Positions 34,859-45,300 of a stretch of DNA of 64,000 bases are shown piece after piece. A program made the translations under genes and the position numbers. Numbering within the stretch: position 1 is the stretch's first letter; every line of letters starts with the position of its first letter. A model generated the notes under the pieces. It was not told the origin of the DNA and searched no databases. It worked only from the letters and a program-made list of their open reading frames with translations. This DNA comes from Methylobacterium soli (lineage in GTDB: Bacteria > Pseudomonadota > Alphaproteobacteria > Rhizobiales > Beijerinckiaceae): NCBI RefSeq assembly GCF_008806385.1, contig NZ_VZZK01000007.1, positions 166,443 through 230,442 of the forward strand, read 5' to 3'.

Positions 34859-35992
34859 ATGAGCGGAATTCACTCTTCGTTGGCCGGAGCATCTCCGCCC
34901 GCCCTCGCCACGGCGCGGGGCGCGCTGGCCTGGTGGCTCGCGGAGATCGGCGGCCTCGTCGGCCGGGCCGAGGCGCGGCCGGACCGGGCGCCGGCGGCGC
35001 TGACGATCCGGCTCGGGGCCCCCGGCGCGGCCTGCGGCCTGAGCGTCACGGACCGGCGCGGGGCGGCCGCCCGCACCTATCACCTCGCCCCCGGGGCCGA
35101 GGACCTGCCCGAAGACCTGCCCGAGCGCCTCCGGGCGATCCGGGGCGCCGGGCGCGGGGCGGTCGCCGCCAAGGTGCTGGTCGATCCCGCCGCCTGCTTC
35201 GTGCGCGACCTCACCCTGCCGGCCGCGTCCCTGCCGCGGATGCGCGACCTCCTCGCCCAGGAACTCGAGGCCGCGACCCCGTTCCGCCAGGACGGCGTCC
35301 ATGCCGATTGGTACGTCGAGGGCGAGGATGCGCAGGCCCGCACCCTCAAGGTGCGCCACGTCATCCTCAAGCGCGCCCGGCTCGATCCGCTGCTCGAGGC
35401 CGTGCGGGCCGCCGGCCTCGTGCCCGGGCCGGTGACGGTGGGGCGGGCGGAGGACCAGGCCATGCCGGTCGATCTCCTCAGCGGCGGCCACCGGCCGATG
35501 CCGCGGGCGCTGCGGGGCCTCAAGCCGGGGGATCTCGGGCTTCTCGCCCTCGCGCTTCTCCTCGGCGCCGGGGCGCTCGCGGGCTGGCAGGCGCATCAGG
35601 CCGCGACCCTCGAGGCGCTCGACGCCAACATCCTGGCGGCGCGCCGGGCCGCCGGGCCCCCCCTGCCCCCGGCCCTCCAGGCGGGCGCGCAGGCCCTCGC
35701 GGCCGAGCGGGCATCGAATCCGCCCGTCGCGGCGATCTGGGACGCGGTGGCGGCGGCCCTGCCGGACACGATGAGCGCCGAGGCCCTGCGCCTCGACGGG
35801 GCCGGCCTGACCCTGACGCTGACCGCCCCGGAGGCGGGCGCGGCCCTGCGGGCGCTCGCGGGCGCGGCCCTGCCGGGTCTCGGCGCGCCGATCCTGCGGG
35901 AGGAGGCCGGCCCCGCGAGCCCGGGGGCGCAAGGCGGCCCCGGCCGGACGCGCCTCACCCTGGTTCTGCCCCGCCAGGGCGCCCCGCGATGA
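34859..35992 (+). CDS. gspL: Type II secretion protein GspL (PilM/PilN-like)
   Basis: The 377-residue protein has a cytosolic actin-like N-terminal part (KVLVDPAACFVRDLTLPA, MRDLLAQELEAATPFRQD, DWYVEGED). One membrane helix (DLGLLALALLLGAGALAGW, about 225-243) and a periplasmic ferredoxin-like PilN domain follow. GspL links GspE to GspM at the inner membrane. The ATG at 34859 follows an AT-rich divergent promoter. Its end overlaps gspM. Confidence 0.88.
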   Translation: MSGIHSSLAGASPPALATARGALAWWLAEIGGLVGRAEARPDRAPAALTIRLGAPGAACGLSVTDRRGAAARTYHLAPGAEDLPEDLPERLRAIRGAGRGAVAAKVLVDPAACFVRDLTLPAASLPRMRDLLAQELEAATPFRQDGVHADWYVEGEDAQARTLKVRHVILKRARLDPLLEAVRAAGLVPGPVTVGRAEDQAMPVDLLSGGHRPMPRALRGLKPGDLGLLALALLLGAGALAGWQAHQAATLEALDANILAARRAAGPPLPPALQAGAQALAAERASNPPVAAIWDAVAAALPDTMSAEALRLDGAGLTLTLTAPEAGAALRALAGAALPGLGAPILREEAGPASPGAQGGPGRTRLTLVLPRQGAPR

Positions 35993-36543
35993 TGGTCCCG
36001 CCTGCCCTCTCGGGTCGGCCCGTCCCGGGCGGGCGGGCGCTGGCCCTGGCGCTCCTCGGCCTCGTCCTCGCCGGGGGGATCGCCGTCCTGGGCGGCCCCG
36101 TGGCCGATCTCCTCGCGGCGCGGGAGCAGATCGCCGACGCGCGTTCGCGCCTCGCGCGGATGCGGGAGGCCGCCGCCCGGCCCGCTCCGGCCGCCCCCCT
36201 CTGGGCCGCCGACGGGCCGGCCCTCCTGGCGGCGTTCCGGGCGCGGCTCGACGGGCTCGCGGCCGGGCGCGCGGTGCTGATCGACGCGGCCCGCCTGGAG
36301 ATCGACCCGGCGCGGCCGGGCGCCCCGCGCCTCGCCGCCGAGCTGCGGGGCAGCGCCGAGGGCCTGCACGGGCTGCTGCAGGATCTCGAGGGCGGGAGCC
36401 CGCAGGTCGCGATCGCGCGCGCGGAACTCGCGGTCCTCCGCCCGGCCGAGGCCGAGGCGGAGCGCCCGACGCTGATGCGCCTCGCCCTGGCGGTCCGGGG
36501 CCTCGTGATCCCGGCCGCCGACGGCGCGGAGGCGCCCCGATGA
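35989..36543 (+). CDS. gspM: Type II secretion protein GspM
   Basis: The 184-residue bitopic protein has a short cytosolic N-terminus, one membrane helix (ALALALLLGLVLAGG-like, about 17-36), a coiled stretch (AAREQIADARSRLARMREA) and a periplasmic ferredoxin-like domain. It partners with GspL. The start at 35989 gives an ATGA overlap with gspL; a second ATG follows directly at 35992. It also overlaps gspN by four bases. Confidence 0.82.
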   Translation: MMVPPALSGRPVPGGRALALALLGLVLAGGIAVLGGPVADLLAAREQIADARSRLARMREAAARPAPAAPLWAADGPALLAAFRARLDGLAAGRAVLIDAARLEIDPARPGAPRLAAELRGSAEGLHGLLQDLEGGSPQVAIARAELAVLRPAEAEAERPTLMRLALAVRGLVIPAADGAEAPR

Positions 36544-37139
36544 ACCCCCCGATTCCCACCTTGCGCGCGGGCCTCGCGGGCACCAGCCCCCTGCCCCGGG
36601 CGGGCGCGGCCCTGATGGGCCTCCTGGCCGTCGCGGCCCTCGCCTGGCCCGTCGACGGCACGGCCCCGCCCGCTGCGGCGCCGGTGGCGCGTCCCGTTGC
36701 CGAGGGACCGGGCGCCGCCCTCGCCCGGCCCCTGTTCGACCCGCTGCGGCGCGCCTGGACGGCGCGCGGCAGCCGCGCCGACCTCGCGGTCGAGGCGCCG
36801 ACGGCGCTGCGGGTGCGCGGCATCCTGGTGGAGGCCCGGGCCCGGCTGGCCCTGATCGATGACGGAGGCCCGGAGCCCGCCTGGCTCGGCGAGGGGGCGG
36901 GCCGCGGCGCCTGGCGCGTCGTCGGGATCGAGCCCGGCCAGGTCCGGATCAGCGACGGCGGCCGCCTCTACACGCTCGATTTCCTGGGCGAGCCCGTGCC
37001 CCTGCGCCCCCCGCCGCGCCGGCCGGCGGCCGCCGGGGCCGCGGCCGGGCCCCCGGCCGGCGCCTCCGCCCCCCTCGGGTTGCGGCCGAGCCTCGCCGCG
37101 GCCGATGCCCCCGTGCGCCGCATCGCCATCGCGCCGTAG
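36540..37139 (+). CDS. gspN: Type II secretion protein GspN/GspC-like
   Basis: The 199-residue protein has one N-terminal membrane helix (about 20-38) followed by a periplasmic part with ALARPLFDPLRRAW, VRGILVEARARLALIDDGG and WRVVGIEPGQVRISDGG. This is the homology-region (HR) pattern shared by GspC and the short GspN of alphaproteobacteria, which contacts the secretin. It has a Pro/Ala-rich tail and no PDZ domain. No separate gspC is visible in the window, so this protein probably fills that role. It is coupled to gspM (ATGA). Confidence 0.75.
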   Translation: MNPPIPTLRAGLAGTSPLPRAGAALMGLLAVAALAWPVDGTAPPAAAPVARPVAEGPGAALARPLFDPLRRAWTARGSRADLAVEAPTALRVRGILVEARARLALIDDGGPEPAWLGEGAGRGAWRVVGIEPGQVRISDGGRLYTLDFLGEPVPLRPPPRRPAAAGAAAGPPAGASAPLGLRPSLAAADAPVRRIAIAP

Positions 37140-37426
37140 TTCTGGCGCTGAGGACCTGTTCGCGAGGTCCGCTTGCGGCCGAGTGTGCGAGAACGCGGAG
37201 GCGGTAGAAAGATCTTCTCCGAAACAGCCTGAGCGGCGCTGTTCTCGGCATCCGCGCAGCGTTGGGGCAGTCCTCCAGCAGGGCTGCCTGTCTGCTACGT
37301 AGAGGATTGTTCTGCAAATTGGGGTGCACTTCCGTTTTCACACAGCGGGCACCGATAGCGGAAGTTGAGCATCAACCGCGAGCAATGGCCCTACGTCTAT
37401 TCGAGGGGATGGCATAGGCTCGCCGC
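37140..37426. other. Gap after gspN, slightly lower GC
   Basis: About 290 bases with no gene and a lower GC content than the secretion genes. It marks the edge of a non-secretion insert (37140-39600) that splits the locus. No transposase remnant is recognised. Confidence 0.4.
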
Positions 37427-37984
37427 ATGGGACTTCTGACCTTCAGCATCAACGTCACCCTGGACGGCTGCGTCGACCACCAGGAAGGAATCGCTGACGA
37501 CGAGACGCACGCGTTCTTCACCCGCCTCATGGACGAGGGCGGGGCGATGCTGTGGGGCCGCAGCACCTACGAGATGATGGAGAGCTACTGGCCGGCGGTC
37601 GCTCGCGGCGACGTGAAGGCGCCGCCGGCGATACGCGAGTGGGCGGTCAAGCTTGAGGCCAAGCCGAAATACGTGGTGTCGTCGACGCGAAGGGACTTCC
37701 CGTGGACCAACAGTCATCACATCGCCGACGACCTGCGAACAGGCGTGCAGAGGCTCAAGGACGCGACTCCGGCGGGCGTGCTCCTCGGGAGCGGCAAACT
37801 CGCGACCGAGTTGGACCGGTTGGGTCTGATCGACGCGTACAGGCTCCTCGTCCATCCCAGGATCGCTGGCCACGGCCCGACCCTGTACCAGGGCGGGCTG
37901 CCCAGTACGCGACGGCTCGATCTGGTCTCGGCGAAGCCGCTCCGCAATGGCGCGGTCGCCCTGCACTACCGGCGCGAAGGCTGA
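37427..37984 (+). CDS. Dihydrofolate-reductase-family (RibD C-terminal-like) protein
   Basis: The 185-residue protein matches the DHFR/RibD-C family: a first strand with LTFSINVTLDGCVD, GGAMLWGRSTYEMMESYW around the NADP site, KYVVSSTRRDFPW and LLGSGKLATELDRLGLIDAYRLLVHP near the end. Members are NADPH-dependent reductases of mostly unknown substrate; this one is not a housekeeping FolA or RibD. Codon and base use look less GC-extreme than the flanking gsp genes, which hints at later acquisition. Confidence 0.85.
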   Translation: MGLLTFSINVTLDGCVDHQEGIADDETHAFFTRLMDEGGAMLWGRSTYEMMESYWPAVARGDVKAPPAIREWAVKLEAKPKYVVSSTRRDFPWTNSHHIADDLRTGVQRLKDATPAGVLLGSGKLATELDRLGLIDAYRLLVHPRIAGHGPTLYQGGLPSTRRLDLVSAKPLRNGAVALHYRREG

Positions 37985-38521
37985 CTCAGAGCAGCCTCTC
38001 GCGCACAGCCTAGGCCCTGAGGAGCCCTTCGATATGACGTCAGGTTCGGGCGGCCGAGGGAGGAGGCCTAGCGGAGCTACAGGGGGATCCTGCCACCGAT
38101 GGCAGGTGGGCTTGGCTGTTCCGATGGGCTCCGAGACCGCGAGGGACGGGCCGTTTCAGAACGCTTGGGCCCGTCATCTGGAATGGGCTGGGCGGCTGCC
38201 CGGAAACTTCCGAATGGGCGCGCCCGATTGGAACGCTGCATCGCTCGGTGCGGGCTTGGCCCAAGCCGCTGCACGCCTCGCGCCGCCCTCCTGTCCGTTC
38301 GCTGCGAACACTTGCCCCCCTCTACCCGGAAGCGCAGCATGCCCGTGCGCTTCCTTCACACGAGCCGACTTCGGCACGCCAACGAGCCGGGACGTCTCCT
38401 GCTCGAGACTCCCGACGTCGCGCGGCGCGACCGGGCCATGACGGGCCGGTTGGTCATCGAAGTCGCGGATCGGGAGGCTCCTGAAGCGACCTGCCCGAGC
38501 GAGCATGTCCAGGAGGCAGAC
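37985..38521. other. Intergenic region, no supported gene
   Basis: About 540 bases between the DHFR-like gene and the exported HAD gene. Several open frames exist, but none has a credible start, composition or family match. It may contain decayed sequence. Confidence 0.4.
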
Positions 38522-39580
38522 ATGAGGCGAACGCGAAGCCTGAACGGCATCGACCGACGCAGGGTGCTGTCGAGTCTAGCCCTGCTGCCGGTCCTGCCGG
38601 GAACCCTCGTCGCCGCTGCCGCACAAACAAGAGCACCGGGCGACTTGCTGCCGTCTTGGAGCGACGGGCCGGCAAAGCAGGCGATCGTCGATTTCGTGCG
38701 CGCCACGACCGAGCCGTCGAGCCCGACCTACGTGGCTCCGGGCGACCGGATCGCCGTGTTTGATCAGGACGGCACCCTCTGGGTCGAGCAGCCAATGTAC
38801 GCGCAGGTCGCCTATTGCCTGGAGCGCGTCCCGGCCCTGGTCGCGAGAAAGCCGGAGCTGCGGAACGTCGAGCCGTTCAAGACCGTGCTGTCGGGCAACC
38901 GCGAGGCGATGGCGAAACTTCCCCTGCGGGATATCGAGAAGATCCTCGCCGCCACGCTCACAGGTATGACGGTGGAGGAATTCCAGTCCGAGGTGTCGAG
39001 ATGGCTCGAGACCGCCCGGCATCCACGCTGGAACCGGCCCTATACCGAGCTGACCTTTCAGCCGATGCAGGAGGTCCTGCAATACCTGCAGAGCAATGCC
39101 TTCAAGACCTACATCGTCACCGGCGGCGGTCAGGACTTCGTGCGCGTCTACGCTGCAAAGACCTATGGCATCCCGCCCGAACAGGTGGTCGGCACCGCGG
39201 GCACGACGAAGTTCGGCTACGGCCGGAACGGCCAGCCGCTCCTGACCAAGGAGCCGAAGCTGCTGCTCAACGACGACAAGGGCGGCAAGGTCGAAGGCAT
39301 TCACCTCATGATTGGCCGGCGTCCCGTCGCCGCCTTCGGCAACTCCGTCGGTGATCGTGAGATGCTGGAATACACGCGCGCCGGCCAGGGCGCCCCCCTG
39401 GCGATGCTGGTGCTCCACGACGATGCCGCGCGCGAATATGCCTACGGTCCAGCGGCCGGCCTTCCCGACAGCAAGATCGGCACCTTCACCCCGGCGCTCT
39501 ACGACGAGGCGCGAAAACGGGACTGGACGGTGATCAGCATGAAGAACGACTGGAAGCGCATCTTCGCCTTCGAGGCATGA
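38522..39580 (+). CDS. Exported HAD-superfamily phosphatase
   Basis: The 352-residue protein starts at the ATG at 38522, six bases after AGGAGG. It has a twin-arginine-like signal (DRRRVLSSLALLPVLPG, cut near AAAAQ). The HAD core shows motif I FDQDGTLW, motif II IVTGGGQDF, a Lys in motif III and motif IV GNSVGDREML, with a helical cap between I and II. It is a periplasmic acid-phosphatase-like enzyme of unknown substrate. The longer open frame from 38099 is unsupported. Confidence 0.87.
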   Translation: MRRTRSLNGIDRRRVLSSLALLPVLPGTLVAAAAQTRAPGDLLPSWSDGPAKQAIVDFVRATTEPSSPTYVAPGDRIAVFDQDGTLWVEQPMYAQVAYCLERVPALVARKPELRNVEPFKTVLSGNREAMAKLPLRDIEKILAATLTGMTVEEFQSEVSRWLETARHPRWNRPYTELTFQPMQEVLQYLQSNAFKTYIVTGGGQDFVRVYAAKTYGIPPEQVVGTAGTTKFGYGRNGQPLLTKEPKLLLNDDKGGKVEGIHLMIGRRPVAAFGNSVGDREMLEYTRAGQGAPLAMLVLHDDAAREYAYGPAAGLPDSKIGTFTPALYDEARKRDWTVISMKNDWKRIFAFEA

Positions 39581-39702
39581 GGCGGAAAGCAGACTAACCG
39601 ATTGCGGCCAGCCGCTTCGCCGGGACCGCAGCGGGCCGCGACCGCAGGGCGGCCCCTGGGCCGAGCGTCCGCCCGTCGCGCCCTGGCCCCGCGCGGCATT
39701 CC

Positions 39703-42108
39703 TCAATCGATCATGCGGCGCAGGAAGCCCTGGGGGCCCGGCGGCACCTCGGGGAGCGGCGCGGGGGCAGTGGCCGGCCGGATCGGCATCATCGCCCGCA
39801 GCTGCTCGCGGAAATCCTGGCTGATCCGGTCGGCATCGGCCGTGCCGCGGATCACCTTGGGGCGGATGAAGACGATCAGCTCGGTGCGGACCCGGCTGTC
39901 GACGCGGTTGCGGAAGGCCGCGCCGACAAGCGGCAGGTCGCCGAGCAGCGGCACGCTCTCGTTGGTGATCTGGGCCTTCTCCTGGACGAGACCCCCGATG
40001 GCGAGGCTGTGGCCGTCATGGACCGCGACGCTCGTCGCCACCCGGCGCTGGCGGATCGTCGGCGAGTTGATGCTCGACGTCGTGGTCGGCACCACGTCGC
40101 TGACCTCCTGGTTGATGTCGAGCACCACGAGGCCGTTCTTGTTCACCCGCGGCGTCACCGACAGGATCACGCCCGTGTCCTTGAGCTCGATCTGGTTCAG
40201 GATCGGGGCGTTGCCGGCGAGCGCGCTCTGGCCCGATTGCTTCACGATCGGCACCTGATCGCCGATCTGGAGCCGCGCCGTGCGGTTGTCCAGGACCGTG
40301 ATGTTGGGCGAGGAGATCACGTTGACCCGGGTCACGCCCCGCAGGGCGTTGAGCACCACGTTGAAGTCGGTATTGGCCAGGAGATAGTTGAAGCCCGTGA
40401 CGCCGCGGGCCGCCGCCGAGGCGAGGGCCGCGGTGCCGCCGGTCGCGGCCGAGACCGCCCCGACGGTGGCGGCCTGCGCGAGGTTCACCCGCGAGCCGCC
40501 CTCCTTCAGGAACCACTGCACCCCGAATTCGAGGCTGTCGTTGAGCGTCACCTCGGCGATCACGGTCTCGAGCAGCACCTGCGTCGGCATCGCGTCGAGG
40601 CGCCCGAGGATCCGCAGGATCTTGTCGTACTGGTTGCGGGTGGCCGAGATCACCAGGCTGTTGTTGGCCTCGTCCGCCACGATGCCGACCGCGTTCTCCC
40701 GCCGGCCGGAGCCCCCGCCCCCCGCATAGGCCGCCGGGTCGGGCAGGTTGAACTCCAATCCGCCGCCGGCCGGCGCCAGGCCTTGTCCGAGACCACCTTG
40801 GCCGAGACCGCCTTGGCCGAATCCGGCTTGGCTACCACCTTGGCCGCCACCTTGGCCGAATCCGCCCGGCCCGTTCCCCTGGCCGTAACCCTGGCCGGGG
40901 GATTGCCCGAATCCTTGACCGCTTCCTTGACCGTTTCCTGGCCCGGCGCCCTGGCCGAAGCCGCCCGCCTCCGCGCCGCCAAAACCGCCCCCGAAGCCGC
41001 CCGCGGCATCGGCCCCGCGCGGGCTGCCGCCATAGCCGCCGCCCGAGCCGCCCTGGAGGGCGTTGAGGCCCGCCGCGAGGTTGACATTGGCGCCGGTCTC
41101 GGCCGCGACCACGCCCTGGAGCACCGCCGCGAGCTCCTTCGCCGAGCGGTTCTGGATGCGGTAGACGAAGAGCTGGCGCTCCCGCTCGGCGGCGAGGTCC
41201 TCGAGGCGGGCGATCCAGTCCCGGGCCCGGTCGAGATAGGCGGCGCGGGCGCTCACCACCAGGATGGCGTTGAGGGGCTCGTTCGGCAGGAACCGGATGA
41301 TGTCGCCGGTCGCCCCCATCTGCGTCCCGAAGATCTGGGTGAGGTCGCGGGCGATCACCCCCGGATTGGCGCTGCGCACCGGGATCACGGCGGTCGACAT
41401 GCCGCGCATCCAGTCGACGTCGAAGACCGCGATGGTGTCGCGCAGGGCCTGGATCTGGGCGGGGTCGCCGGAGAGCAGCAGCAGGTTGCGGGCGCGGTCG
41501 GCCCGCAGCACCACCTCGCGCGGGGCGACCGCCGCGAGGATCGCCTGCATCTCCTGGGCGGCGATCCAGCGCAGCGGCACCGCCTGGATGCCCGGCTCCG
41601 ACCCGGCTCCCCCCGCCTCGGCGAGCCGGCGCACCGGGGCGAGGCCGGGCGCGCTGCCGGCGGGCAGGATCTGGACGCCGGCGCCGCGGCGGCGCAGGGC
41701 GGCGCCGCGGCTCGCCAGCGCCGTCTCGAACAGGGCCAGGAGGGTCTCGCGCCGCACCGGCCCGGCGGTCTGCAGGGTGATGGTGCCGGTGACCCGCTCG
41801 TCGAGGCTGTAGCTCCAGCCGAGCGCCTCGACGAGCACGGCCTTGGCGGCCACCGCCACCGGCACCTCGACGAGGTTGAGGCTGACGGGACCGCCCGGGA
41901 TCGGCGCCGCGGGCGCCGCCGCGCCGCCGATGAGCTGGTCGCTGCCCCGGCGCAGCAGGGGCCGCGCGGCCGGTCCGCCCCGGCCATAGACCGCGTCGGG
42001 CTCGGCCGCGTGGACGGCCGGCGGGGAGGCCAGGAGCGGGAATGCCAGGAGGGCGAGGCCCGGAAGCAGGCAAGCCGCGAGGCGACGGGCGATCGCAGAC
42101 CTGGCCAT
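39703..42108 (-). CDS. gspD: Type II secretion secretin GspD with Gly/Gln-rich insertion
   Basis: The 801-residue protein has a signal peptide (1-35), an N0 domain (about 75-150) and N1-N3 domains (about 175-345). The secretin core (about 500-760) includes VPIVKQSG, LKDTGVILSVTPRV and VPLLGDLPLVGAAFR. It forms the outer-membrane channel. Between residues 352 and 450 it carries an unusual low-complexity insertion of GFGQG/GQGNG/GQGGL repeats, placed in the N3 loop. The N3 domain loop lines the gate in other secretins. It lies on the minus strand downstream of gspG and the oxidase gene, and is probably co-transcribed with them. Confidence 0.95.
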   Translation of the reverse strand: MARSAIARRLAACLLPGLALLAFPLLASPPAVHAAEPDAVYGRGGPAARPLLRRGSDQLIGGAAAPAAPIPGGPVSLNLVEVPVAVAAKAVLVEALGWSYSLDERVTGTITLQTAGPVRRETLLALFETALASRGAALRRRGAGVQILPAGSAPGLAPVRRLAEAGGAGSEPGIQAVPLRWIAAQEMQAILAAVAPREVVLRADRARNLLLLSGDPAQIQALRDTIAVFDVDWMRGMSTAVIPVRSANPGVIARDLTQIFGTQMGATGDIIRFLPNEPLNAILVVSARAAYLDRARDWIARLEDLAAERERQLFVYRIQNRSAKELAAVLQGVVAAETGANVNLAAGLNALQGGSGGGYGGSPRGADAAGGFGGGFGGAEAGGFGQGAGPGNGQGSGQGFGQSPGQGYGQGNGPGGFGQGGGQGGSQAGFGQGGLGQGGLGQGLAPAGGGLEFNLPDPAAYAGGGGSGRRENAVGIVADEANNSLVISATRNQYDKILRILGRLDAMPTQVLLETVIAEVTLNDSLEFGVQWFLKEGGSRVNLAQAATVGAVSAATGGTAALASAAARGVTGFNYLLANTDFNVVLNALRGVTRVNVISSPNITVLDNRTARLQIGDQVPIVKQSGQSALAGNAPILNQIELKDTGVILSVTPRVNKNGLVVLDINQEVSDVVPTTTSSINSPTIRQRRVATSVAVHDGHSLAIGGLVQEKAQITNESVPLLGDLPLVGAAFRNRVDSRVRTELIVFIRPKVIRGTADADRISQDFREQLRAMMPIRPATAPAPLPEVPPGPQGFLRRMID

Positions 42109-42320
42109 GCCCTCCCTCGCGTTCTGCCCCGATGCGGATCGTTCCAGGGTCAGTGCTAAGGTTTCATGGTTAATCGGCGATTAATCGGCCCGTCTATCCC
42201 TGATCTGCCGCAATTTTCGCGTTTGAGTTGTATTTGCGCCGGATATCCAATTCCGACTGATTGAACATTCGCCGCTCAATCAGTCAGAGTTTTGATGTTT
42301 TAATGCTCAAGCCACGGCCG

Positions 42321-45300
42321 CTATTGCGTGGCGGCGGCCATGACCTGGCAGGTCTTCACCGTGCCGGGGACCGGGTCGCCGAAGATCGCGTTGTTGCAGC
42401 CGACCGGGCCCGTCACGCTCCGCGTGACGTATTGGCCGTTCGCCCCGTAGCGCACGCTCTGCTGGCCCGACACCGTGCAGGTGCCGCCCTCGGGCGCGCA
42501 GTCGCGCCAGGATCCCGCCTGGGCGCCGGTCGCCGCGGTCGCCAGCGGGGCGGCGGCGCAGAAGGAGGCGTCCTGCCGGAAGCTCGCGCTCCCGTCGGGC
42601 TTCTGGATGCCGAGCGCGTTGCCCGCGTGGCGCAGGTAGTAGCCCCGGTAGTTCACGGATTCGTAGGAGACGCATTGGCCGCTGCAGCCGCAGCTGCCGC
42701 CGAGCGGCGAGACCGGCAACAGGCTCGCATCCTGGGTGAAGGTCTGGCCGCCATCCGGGGGGGTCTGCCACATCTGGAAATAGGCGTGGCGCAGGTACTG
42801 GCCGGGGCTCGCCAGGGCCTCGAACGAGATGCCCTGGCCGGCAAGCCCCGCCACCTGCCGGAAGGTCGCGCGCTGCCGGTCGCCGTCGTTGCCGGGGGCC
42901 ACGAGCGCGACCGCGCCGCCGATATTCGTCACGTAGCTCCCCGGCAGGTTGCTGCTCTGCAGGCTCACCGCGCCGGACCCGGTCCCAACATCCGATCCCA
43001 GCGCCGGCCGCTCGCAGAAGGAGGCGTCGAGCTTCCAGGCATCCGCTTCCTGGCGCGCCTCCAGGACCATCTGGCCGGCCCGCGCGCGCAGGAAGAAGCC
43101 CGGATAGTTCACCGCCTCGTAGGAGAGGCAGGCGCCGCTGGTGCAGCCGCAGGCGGCCGCGAGGGCCGTGCCGCGCCGGAACGTGGCATCCGGATAGGCG
43201 CCCGGGCTGTCGGTCACGTCATGCGTGTAGGCCACGAAGTTCTGGTGCCGCAGGTATTTCCTGGGTGCCGCGACCGATTGCAGGCTGACGCCGCTGCCCG
43301 CGAGCCCCGGCCTCACCGTGAAGGAGGCGGCACTCTTGTCCGCGACGCTCGCGGCCTGGGCCGCGGCGAGCGCGTCCGTGCCGAGCGGGCGGACATAATA
43401 TCCCGGGTTGCTCGCCGATTCGAGGCTGATCGGGCTCGTCGGCAGCGCCGCCAGGACGGTCGTGGCCGAAGGGGCCGGGGTGGTGGGGGCCGGGGTGGTG
43501 GGGGCCGGGAGCGTGGGGGCTGAGGCCGTGGGAGCAGAGGTCGTGGGCGCCGGCGATGCGGTCGCGCCGCCCGCGCGCGTTCCGTTGCGGCAGAGCAGGC
43601 CGACGCGGCTGCCCTGGGCGTTGCCCTCGCCGTAGAGGCCGTAGGCCGAGCCGCTCTCGCCGCAGGCCGCGTCGGGCACCGCTGTCCCGCCGCCATTGCC
43701 CACGGCGGCGAGCTTGCCGCCGCCGCCGGCCGAGCCGTTGGCCGCATTCATCGGGCTGCAGGTCACGACGAGCTGCGTCGCCTGGACGCTCGCCTGCCCG
43801 CCGATCGCCGTGATCGCCTGATCGCGGGGGCAGTCGCGCAGGAAGGGCGGGCGGGCGTCGAGGCCGGCCCCGACGCTGCGCGGATTCGCGGTCCACCGGC
43901 CCGTGACGGCGGTGACGCAGCGCGGTCCGACGCCGCCGATCGCGGCATCCGCCGTGCCGTAGAGGCCGGCCACCACCTCCCCGTCCGCGCAGGCGATGTT
44001 CCACAGGCCGCCGCGGCTGGTGCCGACCGTCGCCGTCCAGTTGGCCGAGGGCGCATCCCCCGGCGCCACCCGTTCGTCGAGGCTCGACGGGACCGGCACC
44101 TTGACCATCCTGGCCTCGGAGGGAACGCCGTTCCGGTCGATCACGAACAGCATGTAATAGCCCGGGGTGGCGATCACCGTGTTGGCCGGGGCATCGACCG
44201 AGAGGGTGTTCCCGCTCGCCCGGAAGCCGAGCTCGATGAAGCGCTGGTCGTTGTTCCAGCCATGCGTGACGGCCCCCGTCTTGAGGAGGGTCACGCGCGC
44301 GATGCCGCTGGCGCTCGTCGCCGTGACGGGGAAGCTCTGGCCGAGGGTGAGAAGCCCCGGCGCCGCCGTGATCGCGGGCCGCGGGGCGGGGTTGCCGGCC
44401 GCGTCGAGCAGGTAGGCCGGGGTGTAGATCTCGGCGTTGCGCGCGCTGATCGGGCCCGGCGCGCCGCCCCCGCCCGTGAAGACCCGCCCGTCGGGCAGCA
44501 GGATCGCGGTCGAGTGGTAGAGCCGCATCACCGCCGCCGAGGCGTCGATGCGCCAGGCCTGCGTCGCCGGATTCCAGATCTCGGCCGCGTAGACCGTGCC
44601 CAGGTCGGCATTGCTGACCGCCGAGCCGCCGATGACCAGCACCTCGCCGTTGGCCATCAAGGTGGCGGTGCCCCAGTGGCGCGGGAAGGTCATCGGGGCG
44701 GTCTCGGTGATCACCGGCGCCGGGCCGGTGATGTCGAGGAGCGTCGCGGCGCGGCTCGCGGCGAAGCGCCGGTCGAGATCCGACGAGCCGCCGCCCCCGA
44801 CCTTCAGGATCTTGCCGGGCTGGTACATCACCGCCGTGGAGGTCGCGCCCCAGTTCGGGCGGGCGAAGGGCTGCAATCCGGAGATGCTGCCCTGCCCGGC
44901 GATGTCGAGGTAGAAGGTGGCCTGGCCCGCGATCGTGAACAGCCTGGTGTTCGAGACCGGCCAGGATTGCACGTAATTGGCGCGCCCGTCCTCGAACACG
45001 CTCCCGTAGGCGTCCGCGCTGCGGGCGCCCGGCAATTCCGACCAGCCCTGGCCCGGGGTGAACACCTCCGGGGTGATCGAGTGGGTGTACCAGTCATACG
45101 GGACCATGCCGCCCTGCATCGTCAGGCGGCCATCCGGCATCGTCGTCAGGGTGCCGTACCAGCGCGGGTAGCGCGTCGCGTTGACGAGGTTCGTCTTGAG
45201 GGTCCGGGCGTCGTAATTGCCCGCCCCGGTGGCGCTGTTGCCGCCCGCCGTGAGCACGACGCCGTTCCACGGCTGCAGCACCTGCGCGGCGCAGAAGCTG

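Noticed and set aside
34724..36823. Upstream extension of gspE to 36823
   Set aside because: The extension is antisense to gspL, gspM and gspN and is Arg/Pro/Gly-rich; GspE length is normal from 34723.
37140..38521. Possible insertion-sequence remnant
   Set aside because: No transposase fragment, terminal inverted repeats or target duplication could be seen.
40009..42159. 716-codon plus-strand open frame
   Set aside because: Antisense to gspD; repetitive Arg/Asp/His-rich translation.
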